NCBI RefSeq assembly: GCF_018362975.1
Contig: NZ_CP074371.1
Coordinates: 3,968,001 to 4,032,000 of the forward strand
Direction: 5' to 3'
Origin: Nocardia tengchongensis
Lineage (GTDB): Bacteria; Actinomycetota; Actinomycetes; Mycobacteriales; Mycobacteriaceae
Length of the DNA stretch: 64,000 nt
The position numbers and the translations under genes are program-made. A model generated the notes under the pieces. That model had not been told where the DNA came from. It did not search any database and saw only the letters and a list, made by a program, of their open reading frames with translations. Positions 31,350 through 40,577 of this stretch are shown in pieces (position 1 is the first letter of the stretch; the number at the start of each line of letters is the position of its first letter).

Positions 31350-32186
31350 ATGACCGAAATCGTGAATACCGCCCAGTCCGAAGCCTGGAACGGCTACGAG
31401 GGCGAACACTGGGCCGGGCACCACGACCGCTACGACGCGGTGAACCAGGGCTTCAACGAGCCTCTGCTGGCCGCCGCCCGCGTCGCCGACGGCCACCGCG
31501 TCCTCGACATCGGATGCGGTAACGGTCAATTGACCCGCGCCGCCGCCCGCCGGACCGGCAGCGGCTCCGCGACCGGAATCGACCTGTCCGGCCCGATGCT
31601 CGCCCGCGCCCACGGACTGGCCACCGCCGAAGGCATCCCGAACGTCACCTTCGAACAGGGCGATGCCCAGATCCATCCGTTCCCCGCGGCCGCATACGAC
31701 GCCGCCCTGAGTCGCTTCGGCATCATGTTCTTCACCGAACCGGTAGTGGCCTTCGCCAATATCGCCCATGCCCTGCGCCCCGGCGGCCGGCTCGCCGTCG
31801 CCGCCATGACGCCACTCCCGGGTACCGAACTGGGTGACGTATTCGGTGCTGCCGCAGCACATCTCGACGCCTTCGCGGTGAGCCCCGCCGAGGGCCCGTT
31901 CTCCGAGCCCGACCGCATCCGAGACCTGCTGTCCACCGCGGGCTTCCGGGACATCGCCATCGAACACCGGGAGGCCGACGGTAGCTGGGGCGCCGACATC
32001 CCCGACGCCACCGAATTCATCATGGGCTGGGGTCCGGTCCGCTACCACCGCTCCCTGGCCGGCTTCGCCACCGACGATCAAGTCCGCGAGGCGATCTCCG
32101 CCGCCCTGGTTCCGCACCTGGGCGCCGACGGTGTCGTCCTGCGCATGACGGCCTGGCTCGTCACCGCCACGACCCCGCTACCGTAA
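31350..32186 (+). CDS. SAM-dependent methyltransferase (Methyltransf_11 type)
   Basis: The 278-residue protein has SAM motif I VLDIGCGNGQLT near residue 55, motif II GIDLSGPML, VTFEQGDAQIHPF and the LRPGGRLAVAAM strand. It is a small-molecule O-, N- or C-methyltransferase; the substrate is unknown. AGGAG lies six bases before the ATG. A TetR gene begins six bases after its stop, and two palindromic operators cover its promoter, so it is probably induced by a ligand of that regulator. Confidence 0.87.
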   Translation: MTEIVNTAQSEAWNGYEGEHWAGHHDRYDAVNQGFNEPLLAAARVADGHRVLDIGCGNGQLTRAAARRTGSGSATGIDLSGPMLARAHGLATAEGIPNVTFEQGDAQIHPFPAAAYDAALSRFGIMFFTEPVVAFANIAHALRPGGRLAVAAMTPLPGTELGDVFGAAAAHLDAFAVSPAEGPFSEPDRIRDLLSTAGFRDIAIEHREADGSWGADIPDATEFIMGWGPVRYHRSLAGFATDDQVREAISAALVPHLGADGVVLRMTAWLVTATTPLP

Positions 32187-32192
32187 CCATCC

Positions 32193-32807
32193 ATGTCCCC
32201 CCGCAAGGCCGCGGCGCTGCGCGCCACCGACGACGCCCGCACCCTCCGCGACCACCTCGTCACCACCGCGCAGCGCCTGCTCGCCGAGGGGTCGGCCGCC
32301 ACCCTCACCGTCCGCGGCATCGCCCGCGCGGCCGGCGTGGCCGACGGTGTCCTCTACAACCACTTCCCGGACAAGGACACGCTGCTGGCCACCGCCGTGC
32401 GCGCTCATGTCGACGAGGCGCAGCGCGCGCTGGGCCCGCTGCCCGCACCCGGTGAGGCCGCCGTCGCCGGCAATCTCGGTATCTATCTGCGTGCGGGGCT
32501 GGACCTGCACCGCGCGGTGCTCCCGGTGTTCGCGAGCCTGCTGGCCACCCCGGTCGTGCTCACCCGCTTCGCCGAACTGCCCGCCGCCCACTCCGACTGG
32601 CGAATGCTGTTGTCGGACTATCTGACCGGAGAACAGCGGCTCGGCCGCATCGCCGCCGAGGCCGACACCACCGCGGCGGCGGCGATCCTGGTGGGCATCT
32701 GTCACGACCAGGTGCTGGGCGCCCTACTGCCCGGCATGTCGTCGCCCACCGTCGATCCGGACGCGGTCGTCACCACGTTGCTGGCGGGCATCGGTCCGCT
32801 GGAGTAG
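32193..32807 (+). CDS. TetR-family transcriptional regulator
   Basis: The 204-residue protein has a helix-turn-helix at about residues 25-70 (LLAEGSAATLTVRGIARAAGVADGVLYNHFPDKDTLLATAV) and an all-helical ligand domain. It is translationally close to the methyltransferase gene (six-base gap) and probably represses this operon through the tandem TGAAC-N4-GTTCA sites at 31308-31335. Confidence 0.88.
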   Translation: MSPRKAAALRATDDARTLRDHLVTTAQRLLAEGSAATLTVRGIARAAGVADGVLYNHFPDKDTLLATAVRAHVDEAQRALGPLPAPGEAAVAGNLGIYLRAGLDLHRAVLPVFASLLATPVVLTRFAELPAAHSDWRMLLSDYLTGEQRLGRIAAEADTTAAAAILVGICHDQVLGALLPGMSSPTVDPDAVVTTLLAGIGPLE

Positions 32808-32824
32808 CAGCCCCCGAAACGAAA

Positions 32825-32859
32825 ACGGCCCGTCCCGGGCGAAGTCCGGGGCGGGCCGT
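32825..32859. terminator. Bidirectional terminator
   Basis: A 14-bp stem with one wobble pair (32825-32838 and 32846-32859) and a 7-base loop lies between the TetR gene and the convergent DUF1844 gene. Confidence 0.82.
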
Positions 32860-32871
32860 GTCGACTGTTGG

Positions 32872-33240
32872 TCAGTACACCGGGCCGGTGTACTTCTCGC
32901 CCGGGCCGGCGCCCGGGGCGTCCGGGTACTCCGAGGATTCGCGGAACGCGCGCTGCAAGGACTGCAATCCGTCGCGGATCGGGCCGGCGTGCGGGCCGAG
33001 GTATTCCACCGACGCGGTGACCAGGCCGGCGAGGGCGGTGATCACCCGGCGGGCCTCGTCCAGATCCAGGTGCGGGCTGCTGGCCGGATCGGGCTCGCCC
33101 AGGCCGAGCTTCTCGGCGGCCGAGCTCATCAGCATGACGGCGGCGCGGCTGATGACCTCGACCGCGGGGATCTCGGCCAATTCGCGCACGACCTCGCCGT
33201 CGATGAGGGCGGAATCGTCGTTCAAGGTAGCCTCGCTCAT
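32872..33240 (-). CDS. DUF1844 domain-containing protein
   Basis: The 122-residue protein matches DUF1844, including EVISRAAVMLMSSAAEKLGL and the segment with LDEARRVITALAGLVTASVEYLGPHAGPIRDGLQSLQ. The gene is commonly found divergent from infC in actinobacteria, as here. The acidic, Pro/Gly-rich tail ends in KYTGPVY. No biochemical role is established to my knowledge. Confidence 0.88.
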   Translation of the reverse strand: MSEATLNDDSALIDGEVVRELAEIPAVEVISRAAVMLMSSAAEKLGLGEPDPASSPHLDLDEARRVITALAGLVTASVEYLGPHAGPIRDGLQSLQRAFRESSEYPDAPGAGPGEKYTGPVY

Positions 33241-33537
33241 GGGTTAGAGAATGCCATCGCGCGGGTCGGCGCTGGTCGCGGGGGCGGGCGATTCGGAGCT
33301 CGCGGCTATGAGTGTTAGACTCTTCCGCGACGACCGTCCCGGACAGGTTCCCGCAACCGACTCGGGGCATCAAGTGGAGCCCGACTCCCACCGTCAATCA
33401 GCCGTTCTTGTGTTGGACACAGGGCAGCGAGATTGCACGGTCCGGTCGCCCATCATTTACTGGATGGGTTCTGCGCGTGGGTTTTCCCTGCGTGTGGTGC
33501 GATGCGAGTTGTTCGCGTCGTCGATCGGTCGACTCGG
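33241..33537 (+). other. 5' part of the infC leader
   Basis: This stretch lies between the divergent DUF1844 and infC genes. A TAGACT at 33316-33321 is a possible -10. A small hairpin (CCCATC...GATGGG, about 33447-33466) occurs within it. The region is low in coding quality and long for a simple 5' leader. Confidence 0.4.
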
Positions 33538-33571
33538 GCCCCGTGGTGGTGAAATACCAGCACGGGGCTTT
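33538..33571 (+). promoter_or_regulatory. Attenuator-like hairpin in the infC leader
   Basis: GCCCCGTG (33538-33545) pairs with CACGGGGC (33561-33568). An inner TGGT/ACCA pair and a GAAAT loop sit above one mismatch, and TTT follows. The hairpin ends about 70 bases before infC. It could act as a conditional terminator or a binding site for IF3 or L20, both known autoregulators of this operon in other bacteria. Confidence 0.5.
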
Positions 33572-33638
33572 CGTGTTGAAATTGGGGTTGCAGTTATTGC
33601 TTGCGGTCGTTGACGAACCGCTTGACCTAGGAGGCCCC

Positions 33639-34307
<669 letters not shown>

Positions 34308-34319
34308 TAACGACAAGCA

Positions 34320-34349
34320 CCGGAGACAGGGGTTCACCCCTGTCTCCGG
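34320..34349 (+). promoter_or_regulatory. Intercistronic hairpin between infC and rpmI
   Basis: A perfect 13-bp stem (34320-34332 and 34337-34349) with a TTCA loop lies 12 bases after the infC stop and 22 before rpmI. There is no T-run. It may be an L20 target, a processing site or a partial terminator. Confidence 0.65.
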
Positions 34350-34371
34350 GACGAGACAGATTGAGGAATCC

Positions 34372-34566
34372 ATGCCGAAGATGAAGAAGCACAGCGGTGC
34401 CTCGAAGCGATTCAAGGTGTCCGGCTCGGGCAAGCTGCTGCGCCAGCAGGCGAACCGCCGCCACCTGCTCGAGCACAAGCCGAGCACCCGGACTCGTCGT
34501 CTGGACGGCGTGGAGGTCGTCGCGAAGGCGGACGTCGCTCGCGTCAAGAAGCTGCTCGCCAAGTAA
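34372..34566 (+). CDS. rpmI: 50S ribosomal protein L35
   Basis: The 64-residue, strongly basic protein is typical of L35: [21 protein letters not shown], then [34 protein letters not shown] precedes the ATG. It is the middle gene of the conserved infC-rpmI-rplT operon. Confidence 0.97.
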   Translation: MPKMKKHSGASKRFKVSGSGKLLRQQANRRHLLEHKPSTRTRRLDGVEVVAKADVARVKKLLAK

Positions 34567-34635
34567 TTCGGCTGAGCCGACCGACCAACCTCCGGGTGCA
34601 ATCGCCGCACCCCTTACTTGATCAAGGACTGAAAA

Positions 34636-35016
34636 GTGGCACGCGTCAAAAGGGCCGTCAACGCTCAGAAGAAGCGCCGTTCCGTTCTCGAGGCCTCCAA
34701 GGGCTACCGCGGTCAGCGGTCGCGCCTGTACCGCAAGGCCAAGGAACAGCAGCTGCACTCGCTCACCTACGCCTACCGGGACCGCCGGGCGCGCAAGGGT
34801 GACTTCCGTCAGCTGTGGATCACTCGTATCAACGCCGCCGCGCGTCTGAACGACATGACCTACAACCGCTTCATGCAGGGCCTGAAGGCCGCCGGCATCG
34901 AGGTGGACCGCAAGATCCTGGCCGAGCTCGCCGTCTCCGACGCCGAGGCCTTCGCCCAGCTGGTCGCCGCCGCCAAGGCCGCGCTGCCCGCCGACGTCAA
35001 CGCCCCGGCCGCCTGA
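34636..35016 (+). CDS. rplT: 50S ribosomal protein L20
   Basis: The 126-residue protein begins at GTG ([23 protein letters not shown]) with AAGGAC upstream. The rRNA-binding N-terminal extension and the globular part ([39 protein letters not shown]) are complete. L20 is needed for 50S assembly and in other bacteria represses its own operon. A strong terminator follows. Confidence 0.97.
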   Translation: MARVKRAVNAQKKRRSVLEASKGYRGQRSRLYRKAKEQQLHSLTYAYRDRRARKGDFRQLWITRINAAARLNDMTYNRFMQGLKAAGIEVDRKILAELAVSDAEAFAQLVAAAKAALPADVNAPAA

Positions 35017-35045
35017 TTCGGCCTGCGTGACAAAGCAATACTCGG

Positions 35046-35092
35046 AACGACCCGCGGACGTGCTCTTCGAGCACAACCCGCGGGTCGTTTCT
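35046..35092 (+). terminator. Terminator of the infC-rpmI-rplT operon
   Basis: A 12-bp outer stem (35046-35057 and 35078-35089) and an inner 6-bp stem are separated by a small internal loop and followed by TTTCTT. It is 30 bases after rplT. Confidence 0.9.
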
Positions 35093-35144
35093 TGTCGTAT
35101 CCCCGGGTGTGCCCGGGTTTCGTATCTTCGAGCGGCAGGTGGCC

Positions 35145-35948
35145 ATGAGCGCTGATTCCATCGACTGGCGTAACTCCCGAATCGTGTCGGCGGTCAAGCT
35201 GCACCGCAGCCCGGTCCGGCGCAAGACCGGCCTGTTCCTGGCCGAGGGCGCGAATTCGGTTGAGGCGGCGTTGGACACGGGCCGGGTCGAGGAACTGTTC
35301 TTCTCGGAGAAGGCCGCCGGACGTGAGCACGCGCTCGTCGCCGGGGCCGCCGCCCAGGGGGTGCGAACCACGCTGGTGACCGATCGCGCCGCGGAGATGC
35401 TGGGGGAGACCGTGACTCCGCCCGGGCTGGTCGCGGTGTGCCGTCAGGTGGACGTGCCGCTGCGTGAGGTCCTCGACGCCTCGCCGCGCATGCTGGCCGT
35501 GCCCGTCGAGATCGCCGATCCCGGTAATGCGGGCACCCTCATCCGTGTGGCCGATGCCGTCGGCGCGGACGGCGTTGTGCTCGCCGGTGATTCGGTGGAC
35601 CCGCACAACGGCAAATGCGTACGCGCTTGTGCCGGAAGCCTTTTCCATGTCCCGGTGGCCCGCTCCCGCGACATCGACGCGACGCTCGACGCGCTGGAAG
35701 CGGCGGGCATCGCGATTCTGGCCACCACCGCCAAGGGCGAGGTCGACCTCGACGACGCCGACGAGATCCTGAGCGGCCCGGTCGCCTGGCTGTTCGGCAA
35801 CGAGGCGCACGGCCTGGACAAGGCCATCGCCGCCCGCGCCACCCACCGGGTGCGGATTCCCATTCACGGTCGCGCGGAAAGCCTGAATCTGGCTGCCGCG
35901 GCGGCTATCTGCCTCTACTCGAGTGCTCGGGTGCAGAACGCGAAGTGA
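35145..35948 (+). CDS. TrmH/SpoU family RNA 2'-O-methyltransferase (TsnR-like)
   Basis: The 267-residue protein has an N-terminal substrate-binding domain (VKLHRSPVRRKTGLFLAEGANSVEAAL) and a SPOUT catalytic domain. Its three family motifs are present: motif 1 around DPGNAGTLIRVADAVGADGV, motif 2 AWLFGNEAHGL and motif 3 RIPIHGRAESLNLAAAAAI. M. tuberculosis has tsnR at the same place after rplT. The target is probably a 2'-hydroxyl on 23S rRNA. The start at 35145 has an AGGTGG upstream. Confidence 0.9.
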   Translation: MSADSIDWRNSRIVSAVKLHRSPVRRKTGLFLAEGANSVEAALDTGRVEELFFSEKAAGREHALVAGAAAQGVRTTLVTDRAAEMLGETVTPPGLVAVCRQVDVPLREVLDASPRMLAVPVEIADPGNAGTLIRVADAVGADGVVLAGDSVDPHNGKCVRACAGSLFHVPVARSRDIDATLDALEAAGIAILATTAKGEVDLDDADEILSGPVAWLFGNEAHGLDKAIAARATHRVRIPIHGRAESLNLAAAAAICLYSSARVQNAK

Positions 35949-35975
35949 CCCTGGCGGCGGGTTCCGGCCCGCCGG

Positions 35976-36548
35976 TCAGATGCCGTCCTCGCCGAGGTTC
36001 TCGAGGATCTCGGTGGCCCACGGCGGGTTGTCGGCCTCGAGTTCGGTGACGCCCAGCGCGGTCAGGTCGATGAGCAGCATGCCGGTGCCGAAGAAGCGGC
36101 GGACCTCGGAGGCCGTCGCGCCGGTGAGTTCCTTGGCGAGGTTGTAGAGCCGCCCGAAGTGGTCGCGGATATTGGCGCCGATGGCCGGATCGGCCGCCGC
36201 CGCGATGCCCTGCAGGAAGACCCGGGGCAGATCGCGTTCGGTGAGGAAGTGCTCGCCGAAGTGGCCGCCCAGGGTGTCGAGGCGGTCCTTGGGGGAGGCG
36301 TCCGGTTCGGCCAGGGTGGCCCCGGTGCGGAAGATCTCCTCGATGCGCCCGCAGACCTGGTCCAGCACGGCCAGGAACAGCTGCTGCTTGGTGCCGAACA
36401 GCCGGATCACGTAGGGCTGCGAGACTCCCGCGCGGCGTGCGATGTCATCGGTTTTCGTTGCCGCGTAACCGGATTCGGCGAAGGCAGCGGTGGCCGCGGT
36501 GAGGACTTCCGCGCTGCGTTCGGTCGCTGTCATCCGGGTCCTGGTCAT
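35976..36548 (-). CDS. TetR-family transcriptional regulator of the adjacent MFS efflux gene
   Basis: The 190-residue protein has the helix-turn-helix near the N-terminus (FAESGYAATKTDDIARRAGVSQPYVIRLFGTKQQLFLAVL) and a helical sensor domain. It is divergent from a drug-efflux gene, with two repeated operator-like sites between them, the standard arrangement of a local repressor. The ATG at 36548 has GAGGAGG 11 bases upstream; the longer frame from 36596 has no ribosome-binding site. Confidence 0.88.
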   Translation of the reverse strand: MTRTRMTATERSAEVLTAATAAFAESGYAATKTDDIARRAGVSQPYVIRLFGTKQQLFLAVLDQVCGRIEEIFRTGATLAEPDASPKDRLDTLGGHFGEHFLTERDLPRVFLQGIAAAADPAIGANIRDHFGRLYNLAKELTGATASEVRRFFGTGMLLIDLTALGVTELEADNPPWATEILENLGEDGI

Positions 36549-36589
36549 GGCTGCCGAGCCTCCTCGTCGTCGGGGAATCAGTTGCGCTG

Positions 36590-36634
36590 TTGACATGTTA
36601 TCAGCCGATGCATACTCTCTAGTTATCAGTCGAT
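36590..36634 (+). promoter_or_regulatory. Promoter and direct-repeat operators of the MFS efflux gene
   Basis: TTGACA (36590-36595), 17 bases, then TACTCT (36613-36618) make a good sigma-70-type promoter. GTTATCAGCCGAT at 36597-36609 fills the spacer and GTTATCAGTCGAT at 36622-36634 lies just past the -10. Each contains ATC-N4-GAT. A repressor bound to both would block polymerase. Confidence 0.7.
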
Positions 36635-36653
36635 TACAACAAGGGGATCGGAC

Positions 36654-38102
36654 ATGACTGAGACACTCGAAACTTCACTCGCGGGCAAGGTGGCCGAACA
36701 GGCCCGGCAGCGGCCGCTCGCCGCGGTACTCGCCGCCGTGGGCATCCCGATGTTCATGGTCACGCTCGACAACCTGGTGGTCACCAACGCGCTGCCGGTC
36801 ATTCGCACCGAACTGCACGCCTCACTCTCCGACCTGCAGTGGTTCGTGAACGCCTACACCCTGGCCTTCGCCTCGCTGCTGCTGACCGCGTCCGCGCTCG
36901 GTGACCGGCTCGGCCGCCGCCGCGTCTACCTGGGCGGCATCGCCCTGTTCACGCTCGGTTCGGCCGCGTGCGCGCTGGCCACCGAACCATGGATGCTCAT
37001 CGCCGCCCGCGCGGCCCAGGGCTTCGGCGGCGCGGCGGTCATGCCGCTGTCACTGACGCTGCTCTCGGCCGCGGTGCCGGAAAAGATGCGCAGCGCCGCC
37101 ATCGGCATCTGGGGCGGCATCTCCGGCCTGGGCGTGGCGCTGGGCCCGGTGGTCGGCGGCGCGGTCGTCGAAGGCTTGAACTGGCAGTGGATCTTCTGGC
37201 TGAACGTGCCGATCGGCCTCGTCGCGGTGCCGCTGGCGGCCCGCGTTCTGAACGAATCCTTCGGCGGCGCACGGCGATTGGACGTCCTCGGTCTGCTGCT
37301 GTCGGCGGGTGGCGTGCTCGCGGTGGTGTGGGGCGTCATTCACGGCGCGGACGACGGCTGGACCTCGGCCAAGGTGCTCGCCGGCCTGATCGGTGGCGCG
37401 ACCGCGCTGGCGGCTTTCGTGATCTGGGAGAGCCGGACCGCCGATCCGATGCTGCCGCTGCGACTGTTCCGCAAGCGCGGCTACGTCATCAACGCGGTCT
37501 CGTTCACCTTCTCGCTCGGCACCTTCGGCTCGATCTTCCTGCTGGCCCAGTACTTCCAGGTGGTGCAGGGGTATTCGCCGCTGGCCTCGGGAATCCGCAC
37601 CCTGCCCTGGACCATGGCCCCGATGGTGGTCGCTCCGCTGGCCGGGCTGATCGTGGATCGGGTCGGCGCCCGGGTGCTGGTGTCGATCGGCCAGGTGTTG
37701 CTCGCGGTCGCGCTGCTGTGGATGGCGTTCACCGCCACTGTCGACGTGTCCTACAGCCACTTCGTGCTGCCGTTCATCCTCGGCGGCGTCGGTATGGGCC
37801 TGACCTTCGCGCCCACCGCCACCGTCGTCATGGCCAATGCGTCACCGGCGGATCAGGGCATGGCCTCCGGCGCCAACAACACCATCCGTGAGGTCGGTGT
37901 GGCCATGGGTGTCGCGGTGCTGGCCTCGGTCTTTGCTTCGCACGGCTCCTACATGAGCCCGCAGGACTACGTGGACGGCCTGATCCCGGCGGTAAAGGTC
38001 GGTTCGGTCATCGTCGCGATCGGCGCGTTCGTCGCCCTGCTGCTGCCCGGCCGTCGCACACCGGTCGAATCCGAGTCCAGCGCAGCAGTTCTCGCGCACT
38101 GA
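36654..38102 (+). CDS. MFS drug efflux transporter, 14-helix DHA2 type
   Basis: The 482-residue protein has the EmrB/QacA layout. The first helix ends in MFMVTLDNLVVTNALPVIRTEL (motif D1), followed by WFVNAYTLAFASLLLTASALGDRLGRRRVYL (motif A) and LGVALGPVVGGAVVEGLNWQWIFWLNVPIG (motif C). It should export a hydrophobic drug or dye using the proton gradient. A TetR repressor is divergent, and a small DoxX-like membrane protein follows 28 bp downstream, probably co-transcribed. Confidence 0.92.
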   Translation: MTETLETSLAGKVAEQARQRPLAAVLAAVGIPMFMVTLDNLVVTNALPVIRTELHASLSDLQWFVNAYTLAFASLLLTASALGDRLGRRRVYLGGIALFTLGSAACALATEPWMLIAARAAQGFGGAAVMPLSLTLLSAAVPEKMRSAAIGIWGGISGLGVALGPVVGGAVVEGLNWQWIFWLNVPIGLVAVPLAARVLNESFGGARRLDVLGLLLSAGGVLAVVWGVIHGADDGWTSAKVLAGLIGGATALAAFVIWESRTADPMLPLRLFRKRGYVINAVSFTFSLGTFGSIFLLAQYFQVVQGYSPLASGIRTLPWTMAPMVVAPLAGLIVDRVGARVLVSIGQVLLAVALLWMAFTATVDVSYSHFVLPFILGGVGMGLTFAPTATVVMANASPADQGMASGANNTIREVGVAMGVAVLASVFASHGSYMSPQDYVDGLIPAVKVGSVIVAIGAFVALLLPGRRTPVESESSAAVLAH

Positions 38103-38130
38103 TCCGGATCGGTTCGAAGGGAGACGCATC

Positions 38131-38652
38131 ATGTTCGAGACCCTCCTGCTGCTGACGATCCCCACCCTGTCCCTGCGTCTGCTCGGAGCGCTCGGAGTGA
38201 CCCGCTTCGCGACCTGGCAGTCCGCTGCCGCGCACGGCCTGGCGTTCATGCTCGTCATGACCGGCACCGCGCATTTCGTCCCCGACTCGGTGACGGTGAT
38301 GCCGCATCACAGCGACCTGGTCGCCATGGTCCCGTCCTTCGTGCCCTTCCCCGATCTGACCGTCTATGTGACCGGCGTCCTGGAGTACCTGGGGGCGCTC
38401 GGCCTGGTGCTGGTCCCGACCCGCCGCGCGGCAGGTCTGGCCCTGGCCCTGATGTTCGTCCTGCTGCTGCCCGCGAATATCCATGCGGCAGTGGACAACA
38501 TCTCCTTCGGCGGTCAGCCCGCCACACCGTTGTGGTTCCGGATCCCCGAGCAGCTGGTCTACATCGCCGTGGCCCTGTTCGCCGCCCTGGGAACCGCGCC
38601 GATCGCGCAAGCGGTCCGGACGGTTCCGGTCAGGGCAGGGGAGTCGGGGTAG
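38131..38652 (+). CDS. DoxX-like integral membrane protein
   Basis: The 173-residue protein has about four membrane segments: LLLLTIPTLSLRLLGALG, AAAHGLAFMLVMTGTAHFV, VTGVLEYLGALGLVLVP and AAGLALALMFVLLLPANIHAAV. The GTAHF..P and ANIHAA features are those of DoxX-family proteins. It is probably co-transcribed with the MFS gene. AAGGGAG lies before the ATG. Its last 23 bases overlap the end of the convergent lipB-like gene. Confidence 0.8.
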   Translation: MFETLLLLTIPTLSLRLLGALGVTRFATWQSAAAHGLAFMLVMTGTAHFVPDSVTVMPHHSDLVAMVPSFVPFPDLTVYVTGVLEYLGALGLVLVPTRRAAGLALALMFVLLLPANIHAAVDNISFGGQPATPLWFRIPEQLVYIAVALFAALGTAPIAQAVRTVPVRAGESG

Positions 38653-39301
38653 CGCACGCTTCGAATGCCCCGGCGATGGTTGCGACGACTCGCTCCATCG
38701 TCGGGGCTTCTTCGTCGTTCAGCTCCCGTTCCACCGAGGTCATGTCGACATCGGGCAGCCCGCAGGCGACGGCCAGCTTCCACGGCGACAGGTCACCGGT
38801 GACATTGAGGGCGAAGCCGTGGGTGGAGACATTGCGGCCCACCCGCATACCGATCGAGGTGATCTTGCGGCCGGTGTCGCGAGTCCAGACCCCGGTGAGT
38901 AGTTCGGCGCCGGGCGGCGTGACGCGACGCTCGGCCGCGATGCCGAGTTCGGCCAGTGCCGCCACGATGCGGTTCTCGACATCGCGGATCAGGTCGACGA
39001 CGCCCTCGCCGGGCTGCAGCTTCACGATGAGATAGCCCACCAGCTGGCCGGGGGCGTGGTAGGTGAGTTGGCCGCCCCGGTTGGTGGTGAAGACCGGGAT
39101 ATCGGTGTCGGGGGCGGGCAGGTGCGCGTCGGGGGTGCGGCGGCCGATCGTGAAGGTCTGTTCATGGCTCAGTAGCCACAGGGTGTCGGGCCGCTGGTCG
39201 GCGACGCGTTCCTCCCACATCTCCTGCATGCGGTCCATCGCCACCGAGTACTCGATGAGGTGGTCGGTGTCGTCGATCAGGGTCACGGGCCGGGACTTCA
39301 C
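38630..39301 (-). CDS. Octanoyltransferase LipB-like protein
   Basis: LipB moves octanoyl from acyl carrier protein to lipoyl domains, making a thioester on a cysteine. The 223-residue protein has the family blocks RGGQLTYHAPGQLVGYLIVKL, the lysine motif KITSIGMRVGRNVSTHGFALNV and the cysteine motif ACGLPDVDMTSVERE, so the Cys/Lys pair is intact. The sequence differs from typical mycobacterial LipB (for example RGGKITWHGPGQ), so it may be a second octanoyl- or lipoyltransferase. A GTG at 39301 is the best start, but no strong ribosome-binding site is visible. Confidence 0.82.
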   Translation of the reverse strand: MKSRPVTLIDDTDHLIEYSVAMDRMQEMWEERVADQRPDTLWLLSHEQTFTIGRRTPDAHLPAPDTDIPVFTTNRGGQLTYHAPGQLVGYLIVKLQPGEGVVDLIRDVENRIVAALAELGIAAERRVTPPGAELLTGVWTRDTGRKITSIGMRVGRNVSTHGFALNVTGDLSPWKLAVACGLPDVDMTSVERELNDEEAPTMERVVATIAGAFEACATPTPLP

Positions 39302-39478
39302 GACTTCATTGGTACCACCGCGGCAGTCGCGGCCGCGCCGAAGGGTGGGCCCGAGCTGGGGAAATTCAGGTGAGGTGGGCTGATTAACCGGTTTACGATG
39401 CGACCAGCAAGAATGGGGTGGGCAGTAACCATTGCTGACAAGACTTTCCGCCCGACCCGTAACCAGCCTGGGGAGTGA

Positions 39479-40546
<1,068 letters not shown>

Positions 40547-40577
40547 CCTGACCCGATACGAGGAAGCGAAACGTCAA

